Below are positions 26,278 through 38,600 of a DNA stretch of 64,000 nt, one piece after another. The notes below the pieces were generated by a model that saw nothing but the letters and a program-made list of their open reading frames with translations, was not told the DNA's origin and made no database searches. Positions within the stretch are counted from its first letter, which is position 1. Every line of letters starts with the position of its first letter. Made by a program: the position numbers and the translations under genes. The DNA is from Paraphysomonas bandaiensis (taxonomy: Eukaryota > Chrysophyceae), in assembly GCA_965644295.1 (NCBI GenBank), contig CBFFRP010000352.1, positions 248,001 through 312,000 on the forward strand. Reading direction: 5' to 3'.

Positions 26278-28834
26278 TCATATGAGTTCGCTCTCAGAAT
26301 CTCCAGACTCACCACTACTTTCTGATGCTCCAGATTCGGAAGCATCTAATTGTGAATACGGAGACTGCAAGTACGACATCATTGCGCTGACTACATTAGG
26401 CGCACTATTAGCAGTCAATCGTTTCAATGTTCGCCGTATTTTTCCGGGGATTGAACCAAAAGACTCATGGGACGTCTGGGAATTGCACACTTCAAATAGT
26501 TCCAACATATTATGCCGAGATATCCACAACAACCTAGCGGTTGGACTGATAATATATGCCGTGAAGTCTGGTTCGTAAGCGCCTTCAGCTTTATACAGCG
26601 CATCAACGCCTAATAGAGTCCAAGATCCTAATTCACTATAAAACTCTTCAGAACCTGCAAGTACTGCAACTTTCCCAGAGAGAATTAACACACACGCATT
26701 TGCCATCCTGCCACGCCGAAAGAGAATATCTTCGTTTGCTGGAGTATTCATATCTATCATGTCGCTTGTAGACACTCGAGACGGTTCCATGACACGACAC
26801 TTATCTATCATGTCTTCTACAAAGTCCACACTCGGTGGATGTCCTAAGTAACTATCAAAAAGGGGTTTCAATTGCGGAACGTTATGAACAAAGTGAGACG
26901 AAATCGCTAAAATTTCTTCATCAGATAGTCGCTCTTGATCAACTTTTCCGGAAAGTATCATGAGATTCGCTAGTTCGCGGTCACGGCGGCACATGAAGGA
27001 CTGTGCTCCTTCACCATCTTGTTCGTTGACTACAACATGTTTTATAAGTAAAGTGAGAGTTTACACATGCATCCACACGTCTTGGCATATTTACGTTAAA
27101 AATATGTCTATTGTCCCAAGATAATATAATTAGTAGAATTTGTAATTTGAGCAATACACATACTTCAGTAACAGCGATTGTGACATCATTACTTACACAA
27201 CATGTCTGTTTCATCATGCATGATGCCGATGATCTCCCCAATAATATCTTCAATGGTGACGATACCCACAACATTCCGGCGACCATGCTAAAATATCAAA
27301 ATAAGTTAGTGAATAAAATTCAACCAAACAACAAACATGTAAAAAACACGTAAAATCAAGAATTACTCTACAGAAATCACGCGAACTAGCGCGAGTCAAA
27401 ACTAACCGGAGTGAATCCATTGTCATTCACAACAAATGCCAAGTGGGTTCGCACTTGCTTCAGTGTTTTCAATACCTAATCGTAAATATACATTACAACA
27501 TTGATTGGCAAAAGTATTCAGAGTTCAAACATAGGACACAAGTATTAACAGCTATATTTATACAAATTCAGTTCGAACATATACACAGCAATGATGGGTA
27601 GCAATCAAAGCACACCTCTCCGAGAGTGTGATCATACTTGACGATATGGAATGGCCTCGATAAGATAGACACCACATTCCGTATTGGAGTTTCACACTAA
27701 AAACAAACACCATCAACCTATGAAGAATAATACGCAGCACAGCTTTGGCAATGCAATGCAGAATTCAAATACACAATCCACACACATTCACCTCACGATT
27801 GCAAATCTAGCAACACTATTTAGAGATGTCAACTCACCTTCGGGTTGAAAAGAATTAAGTCTTTCGCCAATAGTACTCCTACGATATCATGTCGATCCTT
27901 TCCATACACCGGAATTCGGCTGTAACCTGCTCGGAATACTTCCGACAGAATCTATAAAAAGTATATTCAGGAAACAAATGGTCATACACGAGAAAAAGAA
28001 CACCATCTAAAACAAAAAAGAAGAGTACCTTAAAGTTTAACTTCCCTGAAGAAGGTATCATGAAGACATCCTCTATTGGAGTCATCTGATGGTATGTAAT
28101 TATATTTAAATATTAAATGAATATCGAATTAATACCACTTCTTTGACTTTTTTATCTTGATAACGAATAGCCCCAGTCATGAATTTCACCGTTTCATTAT
28201 CCAATTGTTGGTGTCTTTCGTGAATGCGCAGCATTGTAAGTAGCTCAGTTCGGGTATGTACGGTTCCAATTTCCTCTCCAAGAAATAAATCCAGAATTTT
28301 ACTAACCGGATAAGAAAACACAAAAAATATACAGATGAGAACTTTTACTAGAGGGAGTGAGCGACGCCCGATTTGAAGAGCATACCGCGCACATATTGCT
28401 TGTGGAATAATTTCTCCAAACAGTACTATCAGTACTGTTGATAGAATAAAACCAACTATTCCAGATGTGACATGTGCCATTAATATTGAAAGTAACGAGT
28501 TGCATGCTACATTACCCAGAAGTAGGGTGCAGAGTAGTAAGTTCCCTCGTCGTCGGATAGGAAGAATGTCTCTAGCACAATCTCGTAAATCATCATTATC
28601 TCCTCCACCAATAATCTCTAGACCAATGACATCCAAACCAAGCAGTCCAAGGGTCAATCCTGCGAATAGTCCAGAAATACAGACGAGAAACATGACAATA
28701 ACGTATAGAACTGGTTCTGGCATTGTCCATGAGGTTTCTGGATCCATTTTAATACATTTCGGAACTTCATCATCATCAGCTAAGGCGTTTAATCCGATAA
28801 ATAGCGGATACAATAAAACAAGTATATAGATCAT
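26278..28834 (-). CDS. CNNM/ACDP-type magnesium transport protein (DUF21, CBS pair, cNMP-binding-like domain)
   Basis: A spliced minus-strand gene with exons about 28834-28136, 28085-28029, 27951-27838, about 27693-27615, 27474-27408, 27286 to about 27200, and about 27048-26278. The N-terminus has a signal-like hydrophobic start (IYILVLLYPLFIGLNALA). A DUF21 transmembrane domain follows with the family motifs SGLFAGLTLGLLGLD, LLLGNVACNSLLS and FGEIIPQA. Next is the CBS pair (TPIEDVFMI, YSRIPVYGKDRHDIVGVLL, HLAFVVNDNG, RNVVGIVTIEDIIGEIIG). The C-terminal domain resembles the cyclic-nucleotide-binding homology domain of CNNM proteins and ends in an acidic Ser/Glu tail. Family members sit in the plasma or basolateral membrane and mediate or regulate Mg2+ efflux, with Mg-ATP binding to the CBS module. 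The length, about 600-650 residues, fits the family. Confidence 0.9.
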
Positions 28835-29313
28835 TAGCTTAACGCTGCACAGACAGATGATGCAATACTGTCATTCAAGGCTTCTTCACACAGACCATTA
28901 CATCGATCAAATGATTATACTCAAATAAAGACATCTCTAACCGCACTTCCACCGCATACACATACTTATACCATAGCAATAAACCGTCCAGAAGGAGTGA
29001 GAGGTGAGGCCGGGTGTGTATCATATGTCATAATATCAGTCACCCACACCATGTGGCGATTTACAGCCAATCAAAATAGAATTATTCGCTATAAAACAAT
29101 GAACCTTGCTGCTGCGACTACAGCACATGATGAAGACTACAGCTCCCCTCTATCTCCTGTACATACAGTAGCAAACACCACCGCGGCTGCCACTTACAGT
29201 GATGTATGTATATCCGATACTCGAATATTTCGAATCCACTCATCAAACATCGATACATCGAATGTTGATAGCTTAGAAGAGAAAGATACACTCCACGGAT
29301 AGTGCTTACTGGA
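28835..29313. promoter_or_regulatory. Divergent intergenic region between CNNM and F-box/Kelch genes
   Basis: This holds the 5' flanks of both neighbouring genes. A plus-strand ORF at 28997-29301 ends at a TAG just before the Kelch start codon. It could be a 5' exon or uORF, but I could not find a clearly better splice pair, so I treat the region as untranslated. Confidence 0.45.
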
Positions 29314-30561
29314 ATGTCATTACGGCAAGTCGACCCGTTGGTTGCCACAGAAATTATCTCCTTTTTAAATCCACTGGAGGTCGTGAAGATGGAGTGTACA
29401 AATAAAGAGTGGTTCGAAAGGATACGGAATGTGTGGTGTATTTTAAGGAAAATGCCTTATCTAAGACACCTTACGTTCAAAAAACACTCTGTACTTACGG
29501 ATAAGGCGCTATGTATCCAGGCCTGGCGAGCAATTACATCTTGTCGTGGTATAATATATCAAATAGGTGGTCTAACTCCTGTTGATTTTAATGGGAACTC
29601 AATTTCTGTATCAACATTTGCTTTTAATGATAACACAACCCAATTTTTCCCGTACGTCTTTCGAAGTACACCTTTATATCAAGAATTTCTCCAAGAGTTG
29701 TCAGCTTCTGCAACTGTTGTTGATTCCTCTGGAAATGTTAGGACTTTCGGTGGATGGAATTGCAATGAAGAGGAGTCAACGGATCAATGTTACGTGCATG
29801 ATCCTCTTACAGGGTGGCTTCCGTTTACTCGTATGAAGAATAAGGCCTGTTTTCTTGCCGCTACGTGTAATATTGACGGAGATATCTTGGTTTCAGGTGG
29901 GGGTAGTTCCCTCTTCCAGGGATCGAGTGTAGCGGCTGAATCTTACCTACTTCGTCACAGTTCAGGATCTAGTAGATGTGCTGTGAGTGACTCATTAGAA
30001 GTAAATGATTACACTCTTTCCAACTTCGCTTGGATAAACATGCCTCAAATGAACAACCCCCGGTGCGGTCATGGAGCAGTGACCACTTTGTCCGGTCGGT
30101 CATACTCCATCGGTGGCTACGGGGGAGGCTCGATTTATCATTCATCTGGCGAGTACTTTGATTATGAATCAATGAAGTGGGTTGATATAGCTCCAATGAA
30201 TCATAATAGATCAGGTTTGGGAGTTGATATGAGTTCCCAGGGAGCTGTATATGCCGTTGGTGGCTCACCAAATGGACTTGCTGGACATAATTCAGTTGAG
30301 ATGTTTGACGAACGTGTCGGTAAGTGGCAAGAAGTATCTCACATGTTGAGACGTAGAGGTTTTGTTGGAGCTTGTTTTGGTGCCTCCGGGATTTTATATG
30401 CCGCAGGAGGAATGGATAACGAAATGTTTATTGCATCGGTAGAGTGGATGGATCCTCGAATGAATAAGTGGAACTATCTTTGTGACGAAGAAAATATAAT
30501 ATTCCCTTTCTTAGAAAGAGCAGATTATCAAATGGTGTACGTAATGGGCCATTTTTATTGA
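29314..30561 (+). CDS. F-box-like and Kelch-repeat protein
   Basis: An intronless ORF of about 415 codons from the ATG at 29314 (MSLRQVDPLV). Residues about 10-50 look like an F-box (LVATEIISFLNPLEVVKMEC, then NKEWFERIR). Kelch repeats follow with the glycine pairs and the Y/W spacing expected of a beta-propeller, for example YSIGGYGGGS, YAVGGSPNG and YAAGGMDN, each followed by a W/V-W position (MKWVDIAPM, GKWQEVSHM, NKWNYL). F-box/Kelch proteins usually act as substrate receptors of SCF ubiquitin ligases, with the propeller binding the substrate. The identity of the substrate is not visible. The reading frame stays open 12 nt upstream of the chosen ATG, but only with a GTG. Confidence 0.82.
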   Translation: MSLRQVDPLVATEIISFLNPLEVVKMECTNKEWFERIRNVWCILRKMPYLRHLTFKKHSVLTDKALCIQAWRAITSCRGIIYQIGGLTPVDFNGNSISVSTFAFNDNTTQFFPYVFRSTPLYQEFLQELSASATVVDSSGNVRTFGGWNCNEEESTDQCYVHDPLTGWLPFTRMKNKACFLAATCNIDGDILVSGGGSSLFQGSSVAAESYLLRHSSGSSRCAVSDSLEVNDYTLSNFAWINMPQMNNPRCGHGAVTTLSGRSYSIGGYGGGSIYHSSGEYFDYESMKWVDIAPMNHNRSGLGVDMSSQGAVYAVGGSPNGLAGHNSVEMFDERVGKWQEVSHMLRRRGFVGACFGASGILYAAGGMDNEMFIASVEWMDPRMNKWNYLCDEENIIFPFLERADYQMVYVMGHFY

Positions 30562-32625
30562 ATAGTTAGAGACCTGAGTTCATACGCAGCGGTTTGTATG
30601 TGGTGTACAGTAGCTGAAGTCGTTGTCGATGTACTTAGTTTTGTACAATTTTTATAGTCGATTGTGATAGTGAGATATATTAATTGATGCTGTAGTGGAA
30701 TTTAAAAGTTAACCGGTTGTGAGACTTCATTGCACTGCGTAGTCTATGTCGGAGATATACTGCTAGCGTTTCATTGGCAATACCAACTACAAACGTATAT
30801 GAATATAACAAGAAGAGTATATCTATACATGTTTTATTTACATGCATTTCAGTACTTCATTTTTATGGAAAAACAATAAATATGTCGCATGGCCCCATCT
30901 GAATAAGTTCTGAACGAAGAACAGTCTGAATGATAGTTATTGTGGAGAATACGCGACCTAAAGATATAAATAAAGGGTACAAGTAACAAGTAAGCACAAC
31001 GGACACCAGTATTGTCCTAAGCAAATATCACTCGAGGACAACACAATACATGTAATATCAACTGATTGCATTCATGTTAACTGACCCAACCAGTGAAGAG
31101 CCTGTCGACCATATGACTCCTACTACTGTATCATTCGTAATGATATGTTTATGTTGTGTCCTGTCTATATGACTGAGGTTTACATATATATGTCACTTAT
31201 CAAGATTAAGGTGATGTCGTAGATAAGATGTGTGTGCATGTTTGTATGAAGCTGCTGTCGTACATAACATATGTACATAACATATGTACATATATTACTG
31301 TCATTGTGTATCAGACCGTGTAGAGTTGTTTACTAATCGTTTATCAAAATGACGGTGCTGTTGTAGCTAAGAAATTGTAGTGTTTGATATGCACTACTTA
31401 TCAACTATCATTTATCAATGCCGTACACGATCCAACTTGCAGGTTTCATTGTACAAGCTACCGTACGAAATTCACAATTGTATCCAGCACACTAGAATAT
31501 ATTTCATTACTAGCACGTGGAGAAACATTATTGAGGTCTCCACAACTCCATAATAGCATGTTCTATTGGTAACCCAGTGTGTTTATGTGGTATGTCTCAA
31601 TGTTTGAGTACATGATTGACATATGTAGGGGACCTTTACCTATGAAACTGTGTGTAATACGGTGTCTGGAATGTGAAAATGACTCAAAAACTGCCTACAG
31701 TTTTTTCCGCCTCTAGATATATGGGGAGCGGAGGACATAAAGAGTGTGTAGTGTTTGTTCATGTCTGATTCTCTGGAGTTACTCACAAAGTGTTGAGTCA
31801 TATGATGCGTATCACCGATAATATTATCAGTTGCTTGTACCTCTGAGCAGTTTCTCTGTTTTAGATCTCATATCTGATAAGCTTTTAGCTCATATTGGCA
31901 GCTATGTCATCGTATACGAGATACATTCCTGTCTACGCCAGTGGTAAGATTATGTGGTGAAGAAGACGTCAGAGAGTGTGAGACGGGAAAATTAAACTTA
32001 CAGAGCTGCTAAATATGCCTTCTAAATTGATGATATTCATATTGATATAGTTGATCATTACAGCAGTGTGTGCTAATCACAGGCCAGTGTTTGCGTATAT
32101 AGCTTGTTACAGTGTCTGATGTACTTGTGATTAATTTAATTGTTGATTTTATAATTGTGCTTCATTCGTATTGTGGAGTACTGCGATTAATCAATGTACA
32201 GTTATTATGTCTACTACTCAATAGCAAAGCCACGCATAGTCTTTACTGCTGTCAGTGATTGTCAAATCATTTGTAGCATAGACTCCTATCTCTCTATATA
32301 TTCGCTTCAATAGTATTCGAAAGTGTATCGGAGAAAGATTTTTGTTTCCGTGGCCAGCATTTTAATATTGCATTATTACTTCAGCTAAAATAATTGTAAT
32401 GAGGTAGTGGTGAGCAGTATTAGTCGCCCCAATATTACAACAACTGGGCTTATCTCCACTTAGTATTTATAATGCCCTTTCTCGAAACACACAACTCTAT
32501 AGTTTAATGTACTCAAGCTGGTGAAGTTGCACTACCTATGGGGTCGTCAGAGTGGTATCGCTCTCTATCGATGATTTCCTGCTGTCTACTAAGCAAATTG
32601 ATTACATATGACACAGTGAAATCGT
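30562..32625. other. 2-kb intergenic region, no gene recognised
   Basis: This lies between the 3' ends of the Kelch gene (+) and the kinase/phosphatase gene (-). It is A+T-rich with TG/TA-rich strings. One short direct repeat, acataacatatgt twice in tandem, sits at about 31263-31290. I see no conserved ORF on either strand. Confidence 0.55.
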
Positions 32626-35600
32626 TCAACCACATATCGTACCTATGGAATCGCCTTTACTGACCCATGAGCTGTTGAAGTTTCCGGATCGAAAGCTATG
32701 GCTGGGACTGTTGTTATAGCGACTCAAAGACCTTCCCCTCCAACTTCTAGAACCCCTCAGGCCACGAAAATTCTCTTCAGAAAAACTTGTACTCGGTGAT
32801 AAAGACCCTGAAACAAATAAGAACCAGCAATGAAACTCATATAGTAACTGACCTCCAGAGAGCGAACTTGATGCTTCCGACACTGAGCTTACTATCCTTC
32901 TCAGAGGAGGAATGTTCTTGGTAGGGGACGAATTTCTCGACAACTATGCAACAATATTATCAAAGAATAAAATATCAACCAAATTTAGACCTGATTAAGG
33001 CATATTACTAAAACGCTAGTGTTGTCTGACCCGCCCTGACTCTCAACCTGGTATGATATCATCATACACAGGCGTACGCTATAAATTAAGTTATACCTTC
33101 GCCACCATTTCTTTTGCTGCCCGCTGAGCATCGCCATGTTCGAACAAACGGCGTCTGCAAGAGTATGAAAATAAAAAACGAAGCATGTGCGGCTCCAAAC
33201 TGACCTCACAAAATTAACTACTTCGACACAAGAGCACTTCTCCCATAGACCATCTGATGCTAGAATCAAGAATTCATAGGTGGGATGAATTACTAGTTCC
33301 AAGCACTACAGAAAAATAAAATCGGAAATACAATAAAACTAAACAATGACCTCTGGCATCGACACAACTTGATTAGAAGGCCGCCACACGTCTCCTAGAT
33401 CTCCTTCAACAATAGGTTGACAAGTCTTTTCATTGGGGTTATAAGTCTTGAACATAATGTCCCCGAATGATCTCGATACGCCAAGAACACCATTAACTCT
33501 ATCACTTCCAGTTACCAAAAAGTAGCATAACGACATAAGCTTACGAACCTTCCATTCTGCACCCAACCTCCTGCAGCTTCAATCCGGTCAGTTTCAACTG
33601 GGTTTGTAGGTACATGATCCATCGTCAGCTGCACGGCAATCTGATGTCACGAATTAAATACATTTGTCTACCGACATACTTAAGACAATATCTCACCCCG
33701 CTCTCACTCAGAACTGCCCTACAGTCTCCCACATGTGCGATGAACAATTTCACAGGCGGGCGAGGCCCAGTATTTTCTTCGGCAGTGCGAGGTGATCCAG
33801 CATCGTCAACTGATGGGACCTCCACATTCCCACCTGAACGCAGGGCTATAGTTAGTTCAACGGACCCGGAGTGAGAGATGAACATAACGATACCATAATT
33901 GCTTTCGCGCATTACATCCAGTTGTGGCTGAGCGGGTGATATAAATGAATCACTGTGAAGAAGCGAATGGGTCGACGAGCTCAAACTCATGAGTGTGCTC
34001 CTATTCGACTTATTAGATGATCGCCTTGAGGCAGAAGAGGACAAGGATGATGACGTGTTCGAGCTCCTTGGGCTGGCCTGCTTCGAGTTTGTAGGCGTCT
34101 CGTACGGCCAACCACCATAAAGTATAGCTACAATCGCGGTACTTCCTGTGGAGAAGTATCATCGATATGTAACACAATAGTTGTTGTAACTATATACCTG
34201 CAAAACTTTGTAAACCGCATTCTCTGATCAATGAACTCTGCGTCTTTCTTGCTGTCTTTGTTCCACCAGGACTGGTGACCACCAACGACGATAACTAATT
34301 ACACGAAAAATGTTAGACTACGTAACACTCTACAACAACGCTACATACCCTTTCCTCTCTACTACGCTCAGAAGGGGGAGGTGGTGGAAGATTCACATCG
34401 GTGGTATCCAATTGCAAATTTTCCATATCGATCGTCATCGACTCTCTTGTTTCTTTGGCAGCTCTCATCCTCTCAAAATCTGTCATCAAGACCTCGTCGT
34501 CTACTAGAGAGCATGCTTCCATGAAGCTCAATGTCACGCCATTTCCAGAGGAGCCGTGTACAGCTAAACGCTGTCGGAAGCGAATATGAAGATGCTGTTG
34601 TAAATACTCTGACACATAAGACCCTTCGTGACCATCATAAATACCAAAAAAAGCAAAATCTTCGGTGCGTCCTTTCGCTAGATACTGCAAACAATATATC
34701 TATAAATTCATATAAATTCTGAAGCAATAGCACACGCACGTCTGCATGAAAAGAAGAGTTTGGCGCAGCTCCACTTAGCATTCGTTCTTTCTGTCTCGCC
34801 GCTTCTTCTTCCACACTGACTTTGGCAGTGGTGCGATCCTCCATCGCATCCCGACCATTTATATTCTCAGCTACGCCGTATCTGTAACGGGTATTATGAA
34901 AGACAATATTTGTCCACAACCACTGACCGTACTCCAACGCGAAGGTTGGATTGTCCAGCCCATGTCTTGATATAGAACAAGGAATCCTGCCCTCTTCTGT
35001 CCAGCGTGAGAGGCAGCATTTGGTTATCTCGACGTGTTGATGGGGTCGTGGGCTGACAGAGGGAATCCAGCATGTTGTCGAGCCCGTCGTCGTCAAGCTC
35101 AACAATCTGCAGGTGATTCGGGGTGAGTACTTGATTCGTGTAAGTATTAAACGTAACCCTTACCTCGTCGTCAGACACGTAGTCACATAATTCGGACAAC
35201 TGTTTGGAACTTGTGGTGTTTCTGGGCGCAGAATCTGTTGGAGAAGCTTTCGATGCCTGGCCCTTTACAACCACCTCCAGAAGCTGTTCTTCGTCCGAGT
35301 CCGAGTCAGAATCAACGGACTCTATTCCCCCGTCGGAACCAGACTCTGTACTGGCGTTGTCCAAGTCATTTGTTGAAATAGAAGCTTGAGTTTCTAAGCG
35401 AGGCTGTCGTACTGGAGAAGACGGCGCAGATGAAAATTTCTGATGACAAGATTTAAAAAACGTAAATCCAATCTACAGCTTGACGCACCACATTGGATGT
35501 ACTCTTGCTCTTCCTGGAAGAATCTGAAATATCGGATTTAGTGTTATTGCTACTGTTGCTGTTTCCTCTTGATAGCTGAGTGTTCATGGACTTAGCTTTC

Positions 35601-38600
35601 CGCGCCCTCAGTGTTGGACGACTACAAAATTCCATTGATCACACAGTGTGAGTAGTGTTTCATATATACTCACAGCTCATCATTATCTGAATCATACGCC
35701 TCCTCAGATGAGTACGTGTTCGACCTGCTCAGAATGTTATAGATGATTCATGACTCCTTCAGGTGATAACGTTTAAGAGAAATGCATAATTGTGCGTTAA
35801 TTCGGTAACTCGTGAATGCTCATGTCAATTAACAACAAATTGTAACGTACAAACCTTCCCAGTGATTTTCGTTTATCCCATTTCACATTTTGTGACGTCC
35901 AATTGAACCCGCTCAGCATATTATCATTTCGATTCTTAGCATTAGTTATAATAACTCCTTTCCATACTTCCCCAGATTCAGTAAGCACCATTTCTGTGGG
36001 GCGAGCAACGAACTCCTGATGTTTAGTATATGACAGTCGTTTTGGTTTTTCTCTGTAGGTTTTAAAAGATGTTACACACAAGTGAGACGTTTTATGTAGC
36101 ATCATCACTTACGATACGTAGTCGCTGTCGTCATCATCACTTCCGTGATCCAACGCGTATATAGCCGCACTTCGCGAAGCTGGCGAACCAGACCTGGATC
36201 GAAGTGCCGAGCATGAGGAGATCGATGATTCTCTGCTTCGCCTGAGGTTCTCACTCGAGGTACCAGGAGGCTAAACATAGTGAAACATTCGTTAGAAGAT
36301 TCTCAATACGGTGCTGTTCATTGCACGTCGTACCAAGAGAAGAGGACTACCAATACTTCTCATGGACCGCCAACCCGGGGAATTCTCTTCTACATCACCA
36401 CTATCGTTCTAAAATGAAAGGAATCCAGTAAATGTCACAGAAATCGAATAGATAAACAATTACCGATGCATCAAACGCAATACCGCTGGTACTTTTCATT
36501 CTTGTGTGCTGCAACACAAATATTACTCCACAGGTGAACAGGGTGTTACATTATGATTACATGGGAACCAGGGCTGATAGTAATGCCTTTGCATATATCA
36601 AGGTCGCTGACAGTGGCATATGATCCCGAGAGGCGTCTGATGGGGATAGCGCCTAGGAGAGCTTGAAATCGAGCGAGTTCGACATACAAATTACACACCT
36701 ATGTACTCCGGAATTGCCTCGTGGATAAGCAGTTCAGAGACTCGATCCCTAGCATCATACGTCGCAACATGCATGTCATCGTCATCGATCGGCTGGGAGC
36801 CTTCTCTTGTAACCCACTCGTGCCATTGCACTTCCGCCTAACATAATTTATGAGACACACAGTCCCGGCCATAAGACTTTATTATACCATTGTTATTCGA
36901 GTTTTAGGGTCCTTTTCCAGCATTCTCTTCAACAAGTTCCTCAAATGAGGGTCAATATTAAATTCTTGGTCCTTGGGAAAGGTGAGCTCTATATTCTGAA
37001 CCATGTCGGCTAACTGTATTTGATTTTGAGCCATCCAAGGAGGTCTTCCAAACACCATGTTGTACAGTGTTGCACCAAGACCCCAGACATCAACCTAAAA
37101 AATACAAGAATCAACATCGATACAGGAAACTAATATCCCAGAACCAGAGGTGAGTTAACGCTACTATTGTCCCCATCCGACAGGCCCACTTTAAACAGCT
37201 CTGGAGCCATAAATGCAGGTGTCCCGCCAGCAGCCAGTTTCGCACCACCGCTTGTTAATACTGCAGCCCCAAAATCAGCAATTTTTACCACCTAGCAGCG
37301 AATTATTATTCTTCGGTATGAATGTCCCAATAATTACCTTATCGTCTGCGGACCGAAGCATGTTCTGAGGTTTCAAGTCCCTATGCACGACCCCCTAAAA
37401 AACTTGTCAGAATAGGAAATAATACTGCACAGGTAGAACCTGGGAGTGCAAGTAACTGACTCCTCGAAGCATATCTCTGAAGTACAACCACACTTTTTCC
37501 GGTGGCAATGGTTCGGTTACAACTTGCTCTCCTGGTAGCAGTGGACCACCTTCCATGTATTCCTATCACAAGTATATCATCATGCCCTTGGATATATATT
37601 ATCTTTAAGTAATAAGTACCTGTATCAAATACACTTGTTTTGCCGATGGGTCGTCAATGACCTCAAGTAAGCTCACAACATTCGGATGGCGTAGATTTTT
37701 CATGATTGCAATTTCTTTTTTAATTTCATTCGTTAAATGCATGTTCCACTTATGTGCTGATCTGTGAGGGAGCTATAAGGGAAGTAAAACTTAAATAGAA
37801 CACGAAACTCACTTGGAAACCATTTTCATCGCATAGAGTTTGTCGGTTTCTTCATCACGACATAAATATACCCCTCCGAAAGATCCACGGCCCAGTTCAC
37901 GTATCACAAGATACTTATTAATAAATCTGTTCCAAAAAATGTCACCCATTACAAGTGGTGCGTATGTGCACTGTCTACTACCGGTCACCGGTGGAGAGTC
38001 GTTTACGTACAAGGACACTAGTGGTAGTGACCTCTGTCTGAGAATCACTTGCATCGCTAATATCAGAACGGTCGGAAATACTGTGTTCAAAGTGTTAAAA
38101 AAACTCATTGCAGGATAAGTACAGTGTTTTACCGACGAGAAGAATAAGATGCATAGCTGTCACTCGCTCGACGCACAACACATCAAAACAAGAGGGCGGC
38201 ATTATCCACGACATGCACTGACATTCTGGAAGAAAGAGATGCCCTAAATTTCACAAAATAAATCATTAGAATCAATTACGGAAAGTGGGAGCGACGTACG
38301 ATCTATAAGGAGACGACATATCATCAGTGTCGTTGCTCATACTGTTGGAGGTCGATGACGTTTCCAAGTTATGCATTTTCGCGATATTTGTCTTCTCACG
38401 GCGTTCCCTCACCAACGTCCTCTCGTAAGCCACATTCTGAATAGAGAGACTAAACAACGGAATAATACTAAGACACAAGGTATACACCTGCATCATCTTG
38501 TGGAATTGCTGCGTGGTCAACGCATCACGGAATGCGGCCTTCGATAAGTAGAGACACGCTGTTCTCCCAACTGCCACCACGCTGGCCACTCTAAGTATAT

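Noticed and set aside
28997-29301. 101-codon ORF just upstream of the F-box/Kelch gene
   Set aside because: It ends in a stop immediately before the Kelch start and has no domain. A uORF or 5' exon is possible but not supported by a clear splice pair.
36690-36705. Kinase gene ending at the unspliced stop after EYIGV
   Set aside because: Not fully excluded, but a 46-nt GT-AG intron here and the in-phase chain of following exons up to PP2C make a continuing reading frame more likely; kept as the main alternative for the fusion.
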